From an uncultured Parabacteroides sp. (lineage in GTDB: Bacteria > Bacteroidota > Bacteroidia > Bacteroidales > Tannerellaceae): 31,216 nucleotides of DNA. Positions 15,170 through 23,420 of this stretch are shown here, one piece after another. The stretch's first letter is position 1. Every line of letters begins with the position of its first letter. The DNA is taken from the NCBI GenBank assembly GCA_934725305.1, contig CAKVBA010000032.1, positions 1 to 31,216 of the forward strand, given 5' to 3'. The position numbers and the translations under genes were made by a program. The notes beneath the pieces were generated by a model. The model was not told where the DNA came from. It was given only the letters and a program-made list of their open reading frames with translations, and did no database searches.

Positions 15170-16627
15170 ATGGATTTCAGACTAAATAAAGGTAGCTGCA
15201 GCATGGGAGAAAAAGGTTGCAGCAAACGACAAAATACAAAATTAAACACATACGACTGGCTTTGTGATGTGCCAGACGGACTGAATACAACTGATTATAT
15301 AGAGGTTCAGTTCAAGAACACACGCAAAGGCTACTACCTAAACAGTGCCAAGCTGCCCCTTGAAAAGGGTGATTTGGTTGCTGTTGAGGCTAATCCGGGT
15401 CACGACATTGGCACGGTAACCTTGACAGGCAAACTGGTCTCTTTGCAGATGAAAAAAAACAATGTCCGCACAGAGGGCGTAGAGCCTAAAAAGGTCTATC
15501 GCAAAGCCAAACCCACCGACATCGAGAAATACGAAGAAGCCAAAGCGAAAGAGCATGCAACCATGATTCGCTCACGCCAGATTGCGGCCGACCTGGGATT
15601 GAACATGAAGATTGGCGACGTGGAATATCAAGGCGATGGCAACAAAGCCATCTTCTACTATATTGCCGACGAACGCGTTGACTTCCGTCAGCTCATCAAG
15701 GTATTGGCCGAAGCATTCCGTGTTCGCATCGAGATGAAACAGATTGGTGCCCGCCAAGAAGCAGGACGTATTGGTGGTATTGGTCCTTGTGGACGTGAAT
15801 TATGCTGCTCAAGCTGGATGACCAGTTTTGTTTCAGTAGCTACCGGAGCAGCACGCTATCAGGATATCTCTATGAACCCACAGAAACTGGCGGGTCAGTG
15901 TGCCAAGCTGAAATGTTGTATCAACTATGAGGTGGATACATACGTAGAGGCTGTCAAGAAGTTGCCATCTCGCGAGCTGGTGTTGGAAACCAAAGACAAC
16001 ACTTACTATCACTTCAAGACCGATGTATTCAAACGAGAAATCACCTATTCTACTGACAAATCAATCGCAGCCAACCTGATAACCATTCCGGCAAGACGTG
16101 CTTTTGATGTGATCAACATGAATAAAAAGGGAATTAAACCCATCTCGTTGGAAGCAGACGAGAAGCCACAGCCGCCTAAACGTGATGCTCAGGACATTTT
16201 GGGTCAGGAAAGTGTAACTCGCTTTGATGCGGTCAAGAAGAAAAAGAAGAAAAAGAGCAACAACAGTAATAAGAACGTACAGGCGGGCAACCAAGCTCAG
16301 GCCAACGAGCCACAGAATGCCAATACTGCAAATACAAACAGCAAGAATGCAAATGTAAATAATGGCAACAAAAATGGAGAAAACAGTGACGGCGGCAACA
16401 AGGAGAACAACCGTACCAACGGAGAGAACAACCGTAATGGCAAGAACAATGCCAACAACGGCAACCGCAATAACCGTCCGAAACAGAAGCCAAAGGGCAA
16501 CAACGGTGAGAAGCCTGTTAATAATGGAGAGAAACCAGTCAACACTGGTGAGAAACCTGCTAACAACAATAAACCTCAACAACCGGCCAAGCCGGCTGGT
16601 AAACCGGAGACAAAGGCCGATGCTTAA
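15170..16627 (+). CDS. PSP1-domain (RicT/YaaT-like) protein with long Asn/Lys tail
   Basis: The product has 485 aa. The conserved PSP1 region lies at about 130-260 and includes GPCGRELCCSSW (C207, C212, C213) and GQCAKLKCCINYE (C244, C249, C250), the Cys pattern of RicT-type proteins. In Bacillus, RicT works in an Fe-S complex that affects RNA processing; whether that holds here is unknown. From about 356 the protein changes to a KKKKKKK run and a low-complexity tail of Asn, Lys, Gly and Glu, with NGEKPVN-like repeats near 450-470. The tail is probably disordered and could bind nucleic acid. The stop overlaps the gldH start by 8 bp, the usual Bacteroidales pairing. Confidence 0.88.
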   Translation: MDFRLNKGSCSMGEKGCSKRQNTKLNTYDWLCDVPDGLNTTDYIEVQFKNTRKGYYLNSAKLPLEKGDLVAVEANPGHDIGTVTLTGKLVSLQMKKNNVRTEGVEPKKVYRKAKPTDIEKYEEAKAKEHATMIRSRQIAADLGLNMKIGDVEYQGDGNKAIFYYIADERVDFRQLIKVLAEAFRVRIEMKQIGARQEAGRIGGIGPCGRELCCSSWMTSFVSVATGAARYQDISMNPQKLAGQCAKLKCCINYEVDTYVEAVKKLPSRELVLETKDNTYYHFKTDVFKREITYSTDKSIAANLITIPARRAFDVINMNKKGIKPISLEADEKPQPPKRDAQDILGQESVTRFDAVKKKKKKKSNNSNKNVQAGNQAQANEPQNANTANTNSKNANVNNGNKNGENSDGGNKENNRTNGENNRNGKNNANNGNRNNRPKQKPKGNNGEKPVNNGEKPVNTGEKPANNNKPQQPAKPAGKPETKADA

Positions 16628-17102
16628 GAAGTTTCTATTGGGATGCTTAGTGATTATGTGCTTTTCCTGCAGCCACATGGCTCAATACGAACAGTATCAA
16701 GCCATAGAAAACACGCTGTGGGAAAAGGACAAAATCTACTATTTCACCTTCCAGATTGATGATATTTCTGTACCATACGACCTGACATTGGAAATCCGGA
16801 ATAACAATTTATATCCCTATCAGAATCTCTGGCTCTTTTGTAGCGAAGAGCCTCCAATCGGTTCATTGAGCCGCGACACCATTGAATGTGAACTTGCTGA
16901 CGAATTTGGCAAATGGTATGGAAAGGGAATCTCTCTGTTTCAACTAAGTTTTCCCATCCGTACACAATATTACTTTCCAACAGCCGGACAATATACTTTC
17001 AGCTTCCGCCAAGGTATGAGAAACGACAAGTTGAAAGGTATTCAGGAAATCGGATTCCGCGTACAGAAAAGCGAAAGGCCATTAACCCAAATCGGTCGTT
17101 AG
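16620..17102 (+). CDS. gldH: GldH-family lipoprotein
   Basis: This 160-aa lipoprotein has a lipobox ending CFSC (Cys17). GldH is needed for gliding in flavobacteria, but homologs are kept in non-gliding Bacteroidales, where the role is unclear. Supporting segments are YYFTFQIDDISVPYDL, LWLFCSEEPP and GQYTFSFRQGM. The ATG at 16620 overlaps the PSP1 stop by 8 bp; a much longer upstream frame is only the alternate frame of the PSP1 tail. The last residues (TQIGR) and the TAG stop are encoded by the end repeat of the MITE that begins at about 17082, so the natural C-terminus has been replaced or extended. Confidence 0.85.
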   Translation: MLKKFLLGCLVIMCFSCSHMAQYEQYQAIENTLWEKDKIYYFTFQIDDISVPYDLTLEIRNNNLYPYQNLWLFCSEEPPIGSLSRDTIECELADEFGKWYGKGISLFQLSFPIRTQYYFPTAGQYTFSFRQGMRNDKLKGIQEIGFRVQKSERPLTQIGR

Positions 17103-17171
17103 AATACGATTCTTGTTAGTACTTGTTTTGAGCAGGTTGTAATGGCTGCGTTGAAGACCTATTTATCAGAC

Positions 17172-17518
17172 ATAAAAATACAATAAGCCAACAGGCAGAC
17201 AAGAGACTACTAATCCGGTCAAAATGGAGTCGTTTATTTCCGGAAATTGGGTAACTACTCCTTTCCGACGGAGTAGTTATTCCGTCCCAACGGAGTGCCT
17301 ACCCAATTTCAAAAAAGTCCCTATCCTTTTTTGAAAAAGTCTATCCCCTTTTTCCAAAAACTCTATAGACTATTGAAAGACAGTCTATAAACCACTTTTT
17401 AAGGTTGTTTGGGCCGAGACAGATTCGCCAGTCAAGTCCGGCGAAGTTGTTCGTCGTTTCTGCCGGATTCGTTACCGTTTTTAGTAAATAATAATCCGAA
17501 TAAAAACACAACAACTAT
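17172..17518 (+). repeat. Direct-repeat-bounded module with 22-bp array (copy 2)
   Basis: Bounded by ATAAAAATACAATAA at 17172-17186 and a decayed TAAAAACACAACAACTAT at 17501-17518. The lead (CCAACAGGCAGACAAGAGACT) and trailer (GAGACAGATTCGCCAGTC, TGCCGGATTCGTTACC) match copy 1 closely, so copies 1 and 2 are the nearer pair. Confidence 0.8.
17225..17400 (+). repeat. Eight tandem 22-bp units (array copy 2)
   Basis: Units start at 17225, 17247, 17269, 17291, 17313, 17335, 17357 and 17379. Unit 7 is identical to unit 7 of the first array. The inverted repeat across units 7 and 8 (17364-17373 and 17380-17389) keeps the TGAAAG loop with one mismatch. Confidence 0.88.
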
Positions 17519-17605
17519 CTCTCCGATGGTTATAGGCAGTATGCCGAGACAACCGATGAAAACATCATATTTATCATCCTTTCGTTCTAATTGACCGATT
17601 TGGGA

Positions 17606-19051
17606 TTAATGCTCCTTCCGCGAAGCATCTTGACGCAGAAAGATAAAGAGCAAGATGGTAAATCCCCACAACGACGATCCGCCATAGCTAAAGAAGGGCA
17701 ACGGAATGCCAATCACCGGCGTCAAACCCGTTACCATACCGACATTGATGGCCAAATGGAAGAAGAATACAGAGGCCACACAATAGCCATAGACGCGACC
17801 AAACGCACTATCCTGACGTTCGGCCAATACTATCAGACGTAATATAAAGGCCCCGAACAGCAGTACCACAGCTGACGATCCGAGGAAGCCTTGCTCTTCG
17901 CCTACTGTACAGAAGATAAAGTCGGTGTCTTGTTCGGGCACATATTTCAGTTTGGTCTGCGTGCCATTAAGGAAACCTTTTCCTACTAATCCGCCCGAAC
18001 CGATAGCAATCTTGGACTGATTCACATTGTAACCTGCGCCACTGGGATCGTCTTCCAATCCCAAAGAGACCTTGATACGCACCTGCTGATGTGGCTCCAG
18101 AATATCATTGAACACATAGTTTACCGAGAAAAGAAAGCCCAATGATGCTAAGGCAAAAAGTCCGATCAACACGTAATGACACACCCAATGATAAATGGAT
18201 AGATAGATAAGATAGAGCACACACAACACGATAACACCCATAGCAACCAAGGCAAAATCGACCGGCATAAAACGGGAAACAATCGCTGCTACAAGAAAGG
18301 AGACAGCCGTTGCTCCTAACAGGATATGAACTGTACGCAGATCTTTACGCTCAATATAGACCAGCGCCATGGTTATAATCAGAATCAAACAGGAAACCAA
18401 TAATTCACCCATGGAAGTGATGCCAACTACAACCTCGGCATACTTCATGCCGGTCACAAAGAAGATCACGGCACTGAGCCCGGCCAACAAGATATAACCC
18501 GACATTCCTTCTCGATATAGCATCAAGAAAAAAGAGAAGAAAACCAACGCCGAACCGGTCTCTTTCTGCAACAGAATACAGATCATCGGCAGGAATATCA
18601 GTCCCAGGACGACACAGAAGTTCTTCAATGTTACCAATTTAAACCCATAGGTATTCATTGCCTTAGCTACAGCCAAGGCTGTGGCAAACTTAGCAAACTC
18701 AGCAGACTGGATACGCACAGGACCAATCACCAGCCACGACTCTGAACCCTTGATATTGGGAGCAAAGAAGATGGTGGCTATCAATAGCATAATGACAAAC
18801 GCATAGAAGAAATAACCAAAGACCTCAAAGAAGTCGCGCTCCATCATCATGATGACAAAAATAAGGCCAAAGGATGTACCAATCCAGATCAGCTGAGAAC
18901 CCGGACGACTGGCCGGATCAAACAATCCGGTAGTCTCAAACTCATAACTTGCCCCACATATACTGAACCAACCGGCAATCACCATCAGTAGATAAAACAA
19001 GACTGTGATCCAATCGACAGATTTCCACAAATCATTCTTTCTGTAACGCAT
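17606..19051 (-). CDS. rodA: RodA, SEDS peptidoglycan glycosyltransferase
   Basis: RodA polymerises glycan strands for lateral wall growth together with PBP2. The 481-aa protein has about ten to twelve membrane segments and the SEDS signature: KGSESWLVIGPVRIQSAEFAK (about 101-121), KETGSAL near 163-169, and VPEQDTDFIF at 371-380 with D377 matching the catalytic Asp. The C-terminal GIPLPFFSYGGSS is intact. It is longer than the E. coli protein, with an extra membrane region at about 230-300. The start overlaps the mrdA end by 20 bp, so translation is coupled. The stop codon lies inside the terminal repeat of the adjoining MITE, leaving the C-terminus RQDASRKEH. Confidence 0.95.
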   Translation of the reverse strand: MRYRKNDLWKSVDWITVLFYLLMVIAGWFSICGASYEFETTGLFDPASRPGSQLIWIGTSFGLIFVIMMMERDFFEVFGYFFYAFVIMLLIATIFFAPNIKGSESWLVIGPVRIQSAEFAKFATALAVAKAMNTYGFKLVTLKNFCVVLGLIFLPMICILLQKETGSALVFFSFFLMLYREGMSGYILLAGLSAVIFFVTGMKYAEVVVGITSMGELLVSCLILIITMALVYIERKDLRTVHILLGATAVSFLVAAIVSRFMPVDFALVAMGVIVLCVLYLIYLSIYHWVCHYVLIGLFALASLGFLFSVNYVFNDILEPHQQVRIKVSLGLEDDPSGAGYNVNQSKIAIGSGGLVGKGFLNGTQTKLKYVPEQDTDFIFCTVGEEQGFLGSSAVVLLFGAFILRLIVLAERQDSAFGRVYGYCVASVFFFHLAINVGMVTGLTPVIGIPLPFFSYGGSSLWGFTILLFIFLRQDASRKEH

Positions 19052-20909
19052 AAGCTGGCATAATTACGGCATTCATCATTGCCTGTTCAAGCGGTTTGTC
19101 CGCCTCTGAAATTTCTCTATTCAAATACTTCTCTATCATCAGTCGTCCAATCGGAACGGCATAAGTAGCACCAAAACCCGCATTTTCCACAAACACACAA
19201 ATAGCTACTTTGGGATTGTTATACGGCGCAAATCCCATAAAGATCGAATGGTCTTTACCGTGGGGATTTTCAGCCGTACCTGTCTTTCCGCTCACCTCAA
19301 TATCGGGCAAATTGGCTCCTCGACAAGTGGCTCCATAAGGCGAACCTGCTACAGCTCCACGCATGCCCTCTGCAATATAGGAATAATAATGGCTATCAAT
19401 AGAGGTGTAGCGCCTATTTGTATAAAGTGTATCCAATGGCATATCTTGAATCTGCTTCACCATATGCGGCGTTATAAAATAACCACGGTTAGCCACAGTC
19501 GCTGCCAGATTACACAGCTGCAATGGTGTCGCCAAAATCTCACCCTGCCCAATTGCAATAGATATAATGGTACTTGAGTTCCAACGTCCACGGTATATCT
19601 TGTCATAAATCTTACTGTTCGGAATATATCCACGCTTCTCTCCCGGCACATCTATACCTAACTTATAGCCAAATCCCATCGACACCATGTGATTCTTCCA
19701 CACTTCGAACGCCTCTTGTATCGAAGGATAACGTCTTCTACTATCCAACATATCATGCAAACCCCACGGAAAAAACGAGTTGCACGAGGTAGAGATAGCA
19801 CCGGTCAATGGCAAAGGAGAAGGATGACCGTGACAAGCCGGTTTACCTCCACGGAAAGTATAACCATGAGCACACGTGTAACGTGTCTCAGGCGTAATCA
19901 CTCCTTCTTGCAAGAAGATAAGACCTTGCGTTGGTTTGAATGTTGATCCTGGAGGATATTGAGCCATTAACGGACGGTCAAACAATGGCTTGGAAGGATC
20001 GGACTGTAACAGCTTATGATTCTTACCACGCTGACGCCCCACCAACAGACTGGGATTATACGAAGGAGCAGAGACCATACAAAGCACCTCTCCCGTCTCT
20101 GGCTCAATCATCACAATACCGCCCAACTTATTCTGCATCAGTTTCTCTCCATAAGCCTGCAGCTCCATATCCAGCGACAAAGTCAGGTTCTTACCTGATT
20201 CAGGAGGCATATCATGGCGTCCCTCATCATAACGTCCCTTAATACGACCGTGCGCATCACGCAACAGGATTTCCACTCCTTTTACGCCTCGCAATATCTT
20301 CTCATACGACCGTTCAACACCCGAACGACCTGAGTCATCACCCTGCACATAATAACTGTCATTCTCAATATCCTTTCGGTTCACCTCTCCAATATATCCC
20401 AACACATTGGCTGCATAAGGATATTCATATTCTCGAATGGTGCGGTTCTGGATATAAAAGCCGGGGAATTTATAGAGCTTTTCCTGCAATACACCATACT
20501 CCTGAGCCGAAAGCTGATTCATGAACACCTGAGGAACATAGGATGAATAACCGGGATTCAAGCGACGATTCTTAATATCCGCAATACGCTTCAGGAACTG
20601 CTCCTTTGTGATACCTAAGATATTACAGAAGTCCAGAGTATCAAAAGGCTGAATCTCACGCATGATTAACATCACCTCATAAGCCGGCTGATTATATACC
20701 AACAGTTTACCGTTTCGGTCATAGATTAATCCTCGGGAAGGATACAATGTTTTCTTCAAGAAGGCATTACTATCTGCCCAAGCCTTATAATCACTGTCAA
20801 CAATCTGCAAAACAAACAAACGGACAATGAAGACCAAGACCAGTAACACAACAGCACCCCCTATTACATAACGCCTGTTCTCAAGCGTGTATTTCGAGTT
20901 AGTCTCCAC
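19032..20909 (-). CDS. mrdA: Penicillin-binding protein 2 (transpeptidase)
   Basis: PBP2 cross-links the glycan made by RodA. The 625-aa protein has an N-terminal TM (about 15-35), a dimerisation/pedestal region with YPSRGLIYDRNGK (56-68), and a transpeptidase domain with all three motifs: STFK (S322), SCN (375-377) and KTG (542-544). Length and order are normal for the class B MrdA group. It overlaps mreD by 11 bp at its start and rodA by 20 bp at its end. Beta-lactams such as mecillinam bind this class in other bacteria. Confidence 0.95.
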   Translation of the reverse strand: METNSKYTLENRRYVIGGAVVLLVLVFIVRLFVLQIVDSDYKAWADSNAFLKKTLYPSRGLIYDRNGKLLVYNQPAYEVMLIMREIQPFDTLDFCNILGITKEQFLKRIADIKNRRLNPGYSSYVPQVFMNQLSAQEYGVLQEKLYKFPGFYIQNRTIREYEYPYAANVLGYIGEVNRKDIENDSYYVQGDDSGRSGVERSYEKILRGVKGVEILLRDAHGRIKGRYDEGRHDMPPESGKNLTLSLDMELQAYGEKLMQNKLGGIVMIEPETGEVLCMVSAPSYNPSLLVGRQRGKNHKLLQSDPSKPLFDRPLMAQYPPGSTFKPTQGLIFLQEGVITPETRYTCAHGYTFRGGKPACHGHPSPLPLTGAISTSCNSFFPWGLHDMLDSRRRYPSIQEAFEVWKNHMVSMGFGYKLGIDVPGEKRGYIPNSKIYDKIYRGRWNSSTIISIAIGQGEILATPLQLCNLAATVANRGYFITPHMVKQIQDMPLDTLYTNRRYTSIDSHYYSYIAEGMRGAVAGSPYGATCRGANLPDIEVSGKTGTAENPHGKDHSIFMGFAPYNNPKVAICVFVENAGFGATYAVPIGRLMIEKYLNREISEADKPLEQAMMNAVIMPAYALQKE

Positions 20910-21417
20910 TTTTCTGTGATTCTATATTGATTGCTTCAACTGTACAAACCAACACCGTTGTCATCAAAACACTTGCCGAAATTCGTAAAACAAGAAACAA
21001 CGGATCAAATAGAGTCAACGACTCCAACAAAAACAATGTCGTGTGATGAATCACCACAAACGACAAGACATATTTGAAAAAGCCTCCTATGCCAAAGGCA
21101 CGACTGGATGGAAATATCCCTTCAGGAAGATCTTTTCCCATAAACAAACGTATCAATGGCTCACGTATCAAGCCGGCCAAAGTGCAAGCAGCGGCATGCA
21201 TACCCGGCGTATTGGCAAACGTGTCAACCACCAAACCAGCCAAAAAGGAGGAAAAGATAACCTGTACTTGTGAAGTTCCTACCGGAAGCTTCAAGATAAA
21301 ATAGAGATATAAAAAAGGTGTGGCAATACGGAGAAAGTGTATGTTATTTAAGACCAATACCTGGATCAACACAAACACTACAAAATAGATTACTCCTCGT
21401 ATGATATTATTAATCAT
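20899..21417 (-). CDS. mreD: MreD, rod-shape-determining membrane protein
   Basis: A 172-aa protein with about five membrane segments, for example IYFVVFVLIQVLVLNNI, SSFLAGLVVDTFANTPG and a C-terminal SVLMTTVLVCTVEAI. It links MreC, PBP2 and RodA in the Rod complex. Sequence conservation in this family is low; the call rests on size, topology and the position between mreC and mrdA, with overlaps of 8 and 11 bp. Confidence 0.88.
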   Translation of the reverse strand: MINNIIRGVIYFVVFVLIQVLVLNNIHFLRIATPFLYLYFILKLPVGTSQVQVIFSSFLAGLVVDTFANTPGMHAAACTLAGLIREPLIRLFMGKDLPEGIFPSSRAFGIGGFFKYVLSFVVIHHTTLFLLESLTLFDPLFLVLRISASVLMTTVLVCTVEAINIESQKSGD

Positions 21418-22267
21418 TTTTCTTCGCCCCTTGTTCTACACTTTTTTGCTCTGTCTGATAATAATTACGTATAATCCGCACACGATTCAACGACAGGAAG
21501 TCGGTCGCCAGCTCTACATCCAACGAGTAGAAGTTATCATCGTGTTGCTTCTCAAAAGCATTAACTGTACCTACAATGATTCCTGCAGGAAATACAGCGG
21601 AATAACCACTTGTCACGATAGTGTCTCCTTTCTGGAACTCCACATGACGAGGCAATTCGTCCAAATTGGCATAACGCACATCTCGTCCGTTCCATCCCAA
21701 TGATCCAAAATAATTACTTCCCAACACCTTACAACTCAAACGAAACTTAGGATTCAATAAAGGTATCACCACTGCAAAATGGTCTGAGACTGTTGAGACA
21801 ATACCCACAACACCTTGCACCGAAACAACTCCCATATCAGGCTCGACACCTTCTTTTCGCCCTTTGTTGATGGTAATATAGTTTGACAGATGAGTTACGC
21901 TGTTGTTCACCACATCGGCCACTATAAAATCATAGGGAAACTTCTTGACCGTTGAATCTGGAACAAATCCGGCAAATGACACCGTATCAGCCAAGAGATC
22001 GTCTATCCGATCTTGCAGTTCCAACAACTGCATCTCAAGCTGACCATTACGCTCCAACAGATCTTTATTGATTTCGCGCAAGTTCAGATAAGAAATTACA
22101 TACCCCGAAACAGATGCAATATGACTTGTCACTACATTGGCCGAACTAAACATCACATTACGCTGATAGGCATTGTTTCGATAGACAAACGTCAACGAAA
22201 CCACCTCGAGTAATATAAACAAAAGCCAATGCTTCTTTCGGACAAGGAAATCTAGCAACTTACGCAT
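21410..22267 (-). CDS. mreC: MreC, periplasmic scaffold of the Rod complex
   Basis: The 285-aa protein has one N-terminal TM (about 14-30), a coiled coil at about 65-92 (INKDLLERNGQLEMQLLELQD) and the double beta-barrel periplasmic domain with NKGRKEGVEPDMGV, VGIVSTVSDHFAVV and VTSGYSAVFPAGI. MreC activates PBP2-RodA. The gene is 90 bp after mreB, a gap filled by a large hairpin, and overlaps mreD by 8 bp. Confidence 0.93.
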   Translation of the reverse strand: MRKLLDFLVRKKHWLLFILLEVVSLTFVYRNNAYQRNVMFSSANVVTSHIASVSGYVISYLNLREINKDLLERNGQLEMQLLELQDRIDDLLADTVSFAGFVPDSTVKKFPYDFIVADVVNNSVTHLSNYITINKGRKEGVEPDMGVVSVQGVVGIVSTVSDHFAVVIPLLNPKFRLSCKVLGSNYFGSLGWNGRDVRYANLDELPRHVEFQKGDTIVTSGYSAVFPAGIIVGTVNAFEKQHDDNFYSLDVELATDFLSLNRVRIIRNYYQTEQKSVEQGAKKND

Positions 22268-22277
22268 AACTCAAAAA

Positions 22278-22347
22278 TTAACAATTGACAACCGACAATC
22301 AGCCCTAGCACCATGTGCTCTTCGGCCAATTGTCGATTGTCAATTAA
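22278..22347. repeat. Long hairpin between mreB and mreC
   Basis: TTAACAATTGACAACCGACA (22278-22297) pairs with TGTCGATTGTCAATTAA (22331-22347), a stem of about 19 bp with one or two interruptions. Inside the loop AGCAC-CAT-GTGCT makes a second small stem. It has no T-run on the mreC side. It could protect the mreB message or lower downstream expression. Similar ATTGACAATTGAC-type repeats occur between Bacteroidales genes, from memory. Confidence 0.65.
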
Positions 22348-22357
22348 TAGCTATCTC

Positions 22358-23377
22358 CTATCTGATGAGGAAATTAAACTTATCGATATTCTTCAAAGCA
22401 ACCCCTGTACCTTTCGCTACGGCATGTAACGGATCGTCTGATACATGGAAAGTGATGTTCATCTTGTCTGCCAAACGCTTATCCAAGCCTCTCATCAAAG
22501 CTCCACCACCAGTCAGATAAATACCATTACGAACAATATCGGCATACAGTTCAGGAGGAGTATTTTCCAAAGCGCTCAAGATAGCTGCTTCCATCTTAGA
22601 GATGGTTTTATCCAAACAATGAGCAATCTCCTGATAAGAAACAGGAACCTCCATAGGCAATGCTGTCATCTGATTAGGACCATGCACAACAAAATCTTCC
22701 GGCGGAGTCTCAAGTGTAGTCAAGGCAGAACCGACATTAATCTTGATCTGCTCTGCTGTACGCTCACCTACTCTGACATTATGCTGACGACGCATATACT
22801 CCATGATATCTGCAGTCAAGTCATCACCCGCAATGCGGATTGATTTGTTAGAGACGATACCGCCCAACGAGATTACAGCAATCTCAGTAGTACCACCACC
22901 TATATCAACAATCATATTACCTTCGGGTGCCAATACATCGATACCGATACCTAAAGCAGCAGCCATGGGTTCAAAAATCATATAGACATCACGTCCACCC
23001 GCATGTTCAGCCGAGTCACGCACAGCACGGATCTCTACTTCAGTGCTGCCTGAAGGAATACCAATTACCATTCGCAACGACGGTGAGAACCAACGGCTCT
23101 TTGAATTGGCCATTTTGATCAAGCCACGGATCATCTGCTCTGCTGCATAGAAGTCTGCAATTACCCCTTCGCGTAATGGACGGATTGTACGAATATTCTC
23201 GTGTGTCTTACCATGCATCTCACGAGCAATCTTACCCACTGCCAACACTTTATCAGTACGGCGATCAAGAGCCACAACAGAAGGTTCATCCACAACCATC
23301 TTGCCGTTGCAGACTACAATGGTATTGGCTGTTCCCAAGTCCATTGCTACTTCCTGTGTAAAAGAAAACAATCCCAT
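22358..23377 (-). CDS. mreB: MreB, actin-like cytoskeletal protein
   Basis: MreB filaments position the lateral wall synthesis complex. The 339-aa protein has normal length and the actin-fold ATP-site motifs: DLGTANTIV (13-21), IFEPMAAALGIG, MIVDIGGGTTEIAV and LTGGGALMRGLD. It begins with MGLFSFTQEVAMDLGT, which lets the N-terminal amphipathic region touch the membrane. It starts 43 bp after the purH stop and probably shares the purH promoter. Confidence 0.96.
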   Translation of the reverse strand: MGLFSFTQEVAMDLGTANTIVVCNGKMVVDEPSVVALDRRTDKVLAVGKIAREMHGKTHENIRTIRPLREGVIADFYAAEQMIRGLIKMANSKSRWFSPSLRMVIGIPSGSTEVEIRAVRDSAEHAGGRDVYMIFEPMAAALGIGIDVLAPEGNMIVDIGGGTTEIAVISLGGIVSNKSIRIAGDDLTADIMEYMRRQHNVRVGERTAEQIKINVGSALTTLETPPEDFVVHGPNQMTALPMEVPVSYQEIAHCLDKTISKMEAAILSALENTPPELYADIVRNGIYLTGGGALMRGLDKRLADKMNITFHVSDDPLHAVAKGTGVALKNIDKFNFLIR

Positions 23378-23420
23378 CTTTATGTATATCTGTTTTTATG
23401 TCCTGTTATGGACTGCAATT

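Larger units (their letters stand above)
17082..17609 (+). mobile_element. MITE-like element with 22-bp-repeat module (copy 2)
   Basis: The left end is TTAACCCAAATCGGTCGTTA and the right end, read in reverse, is TTAATCCCAAATCGGTCAAT, giving good terminal inverted repeats. The left arm (to about 17154) matches the copies at 641 and 30974. The right arm is lost apart from the terminal repeat. The module lies at 17172-17518. The element fills the whole gap between convergent gldH and rodA: the gldH stop (TAG, 17100-17102) and the rodA stop (17606-17608) both lie inside its end repeats. TTAA at both outer ends may be the target site or part of the repeat. Confidence 0.78.

Noticed and set aside
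16362..16619. Long N-terminal extension of gldH in the second frame
   Set aside because: It is the alternate frame of the low-complexity PSP1 tail; the lipoprotein signal begins at 16620.
17409..17842. Plus-strand ORFs after gldH
   Set aside because: One lies in the module trailer; the other is the opposite strand of the rodA end.
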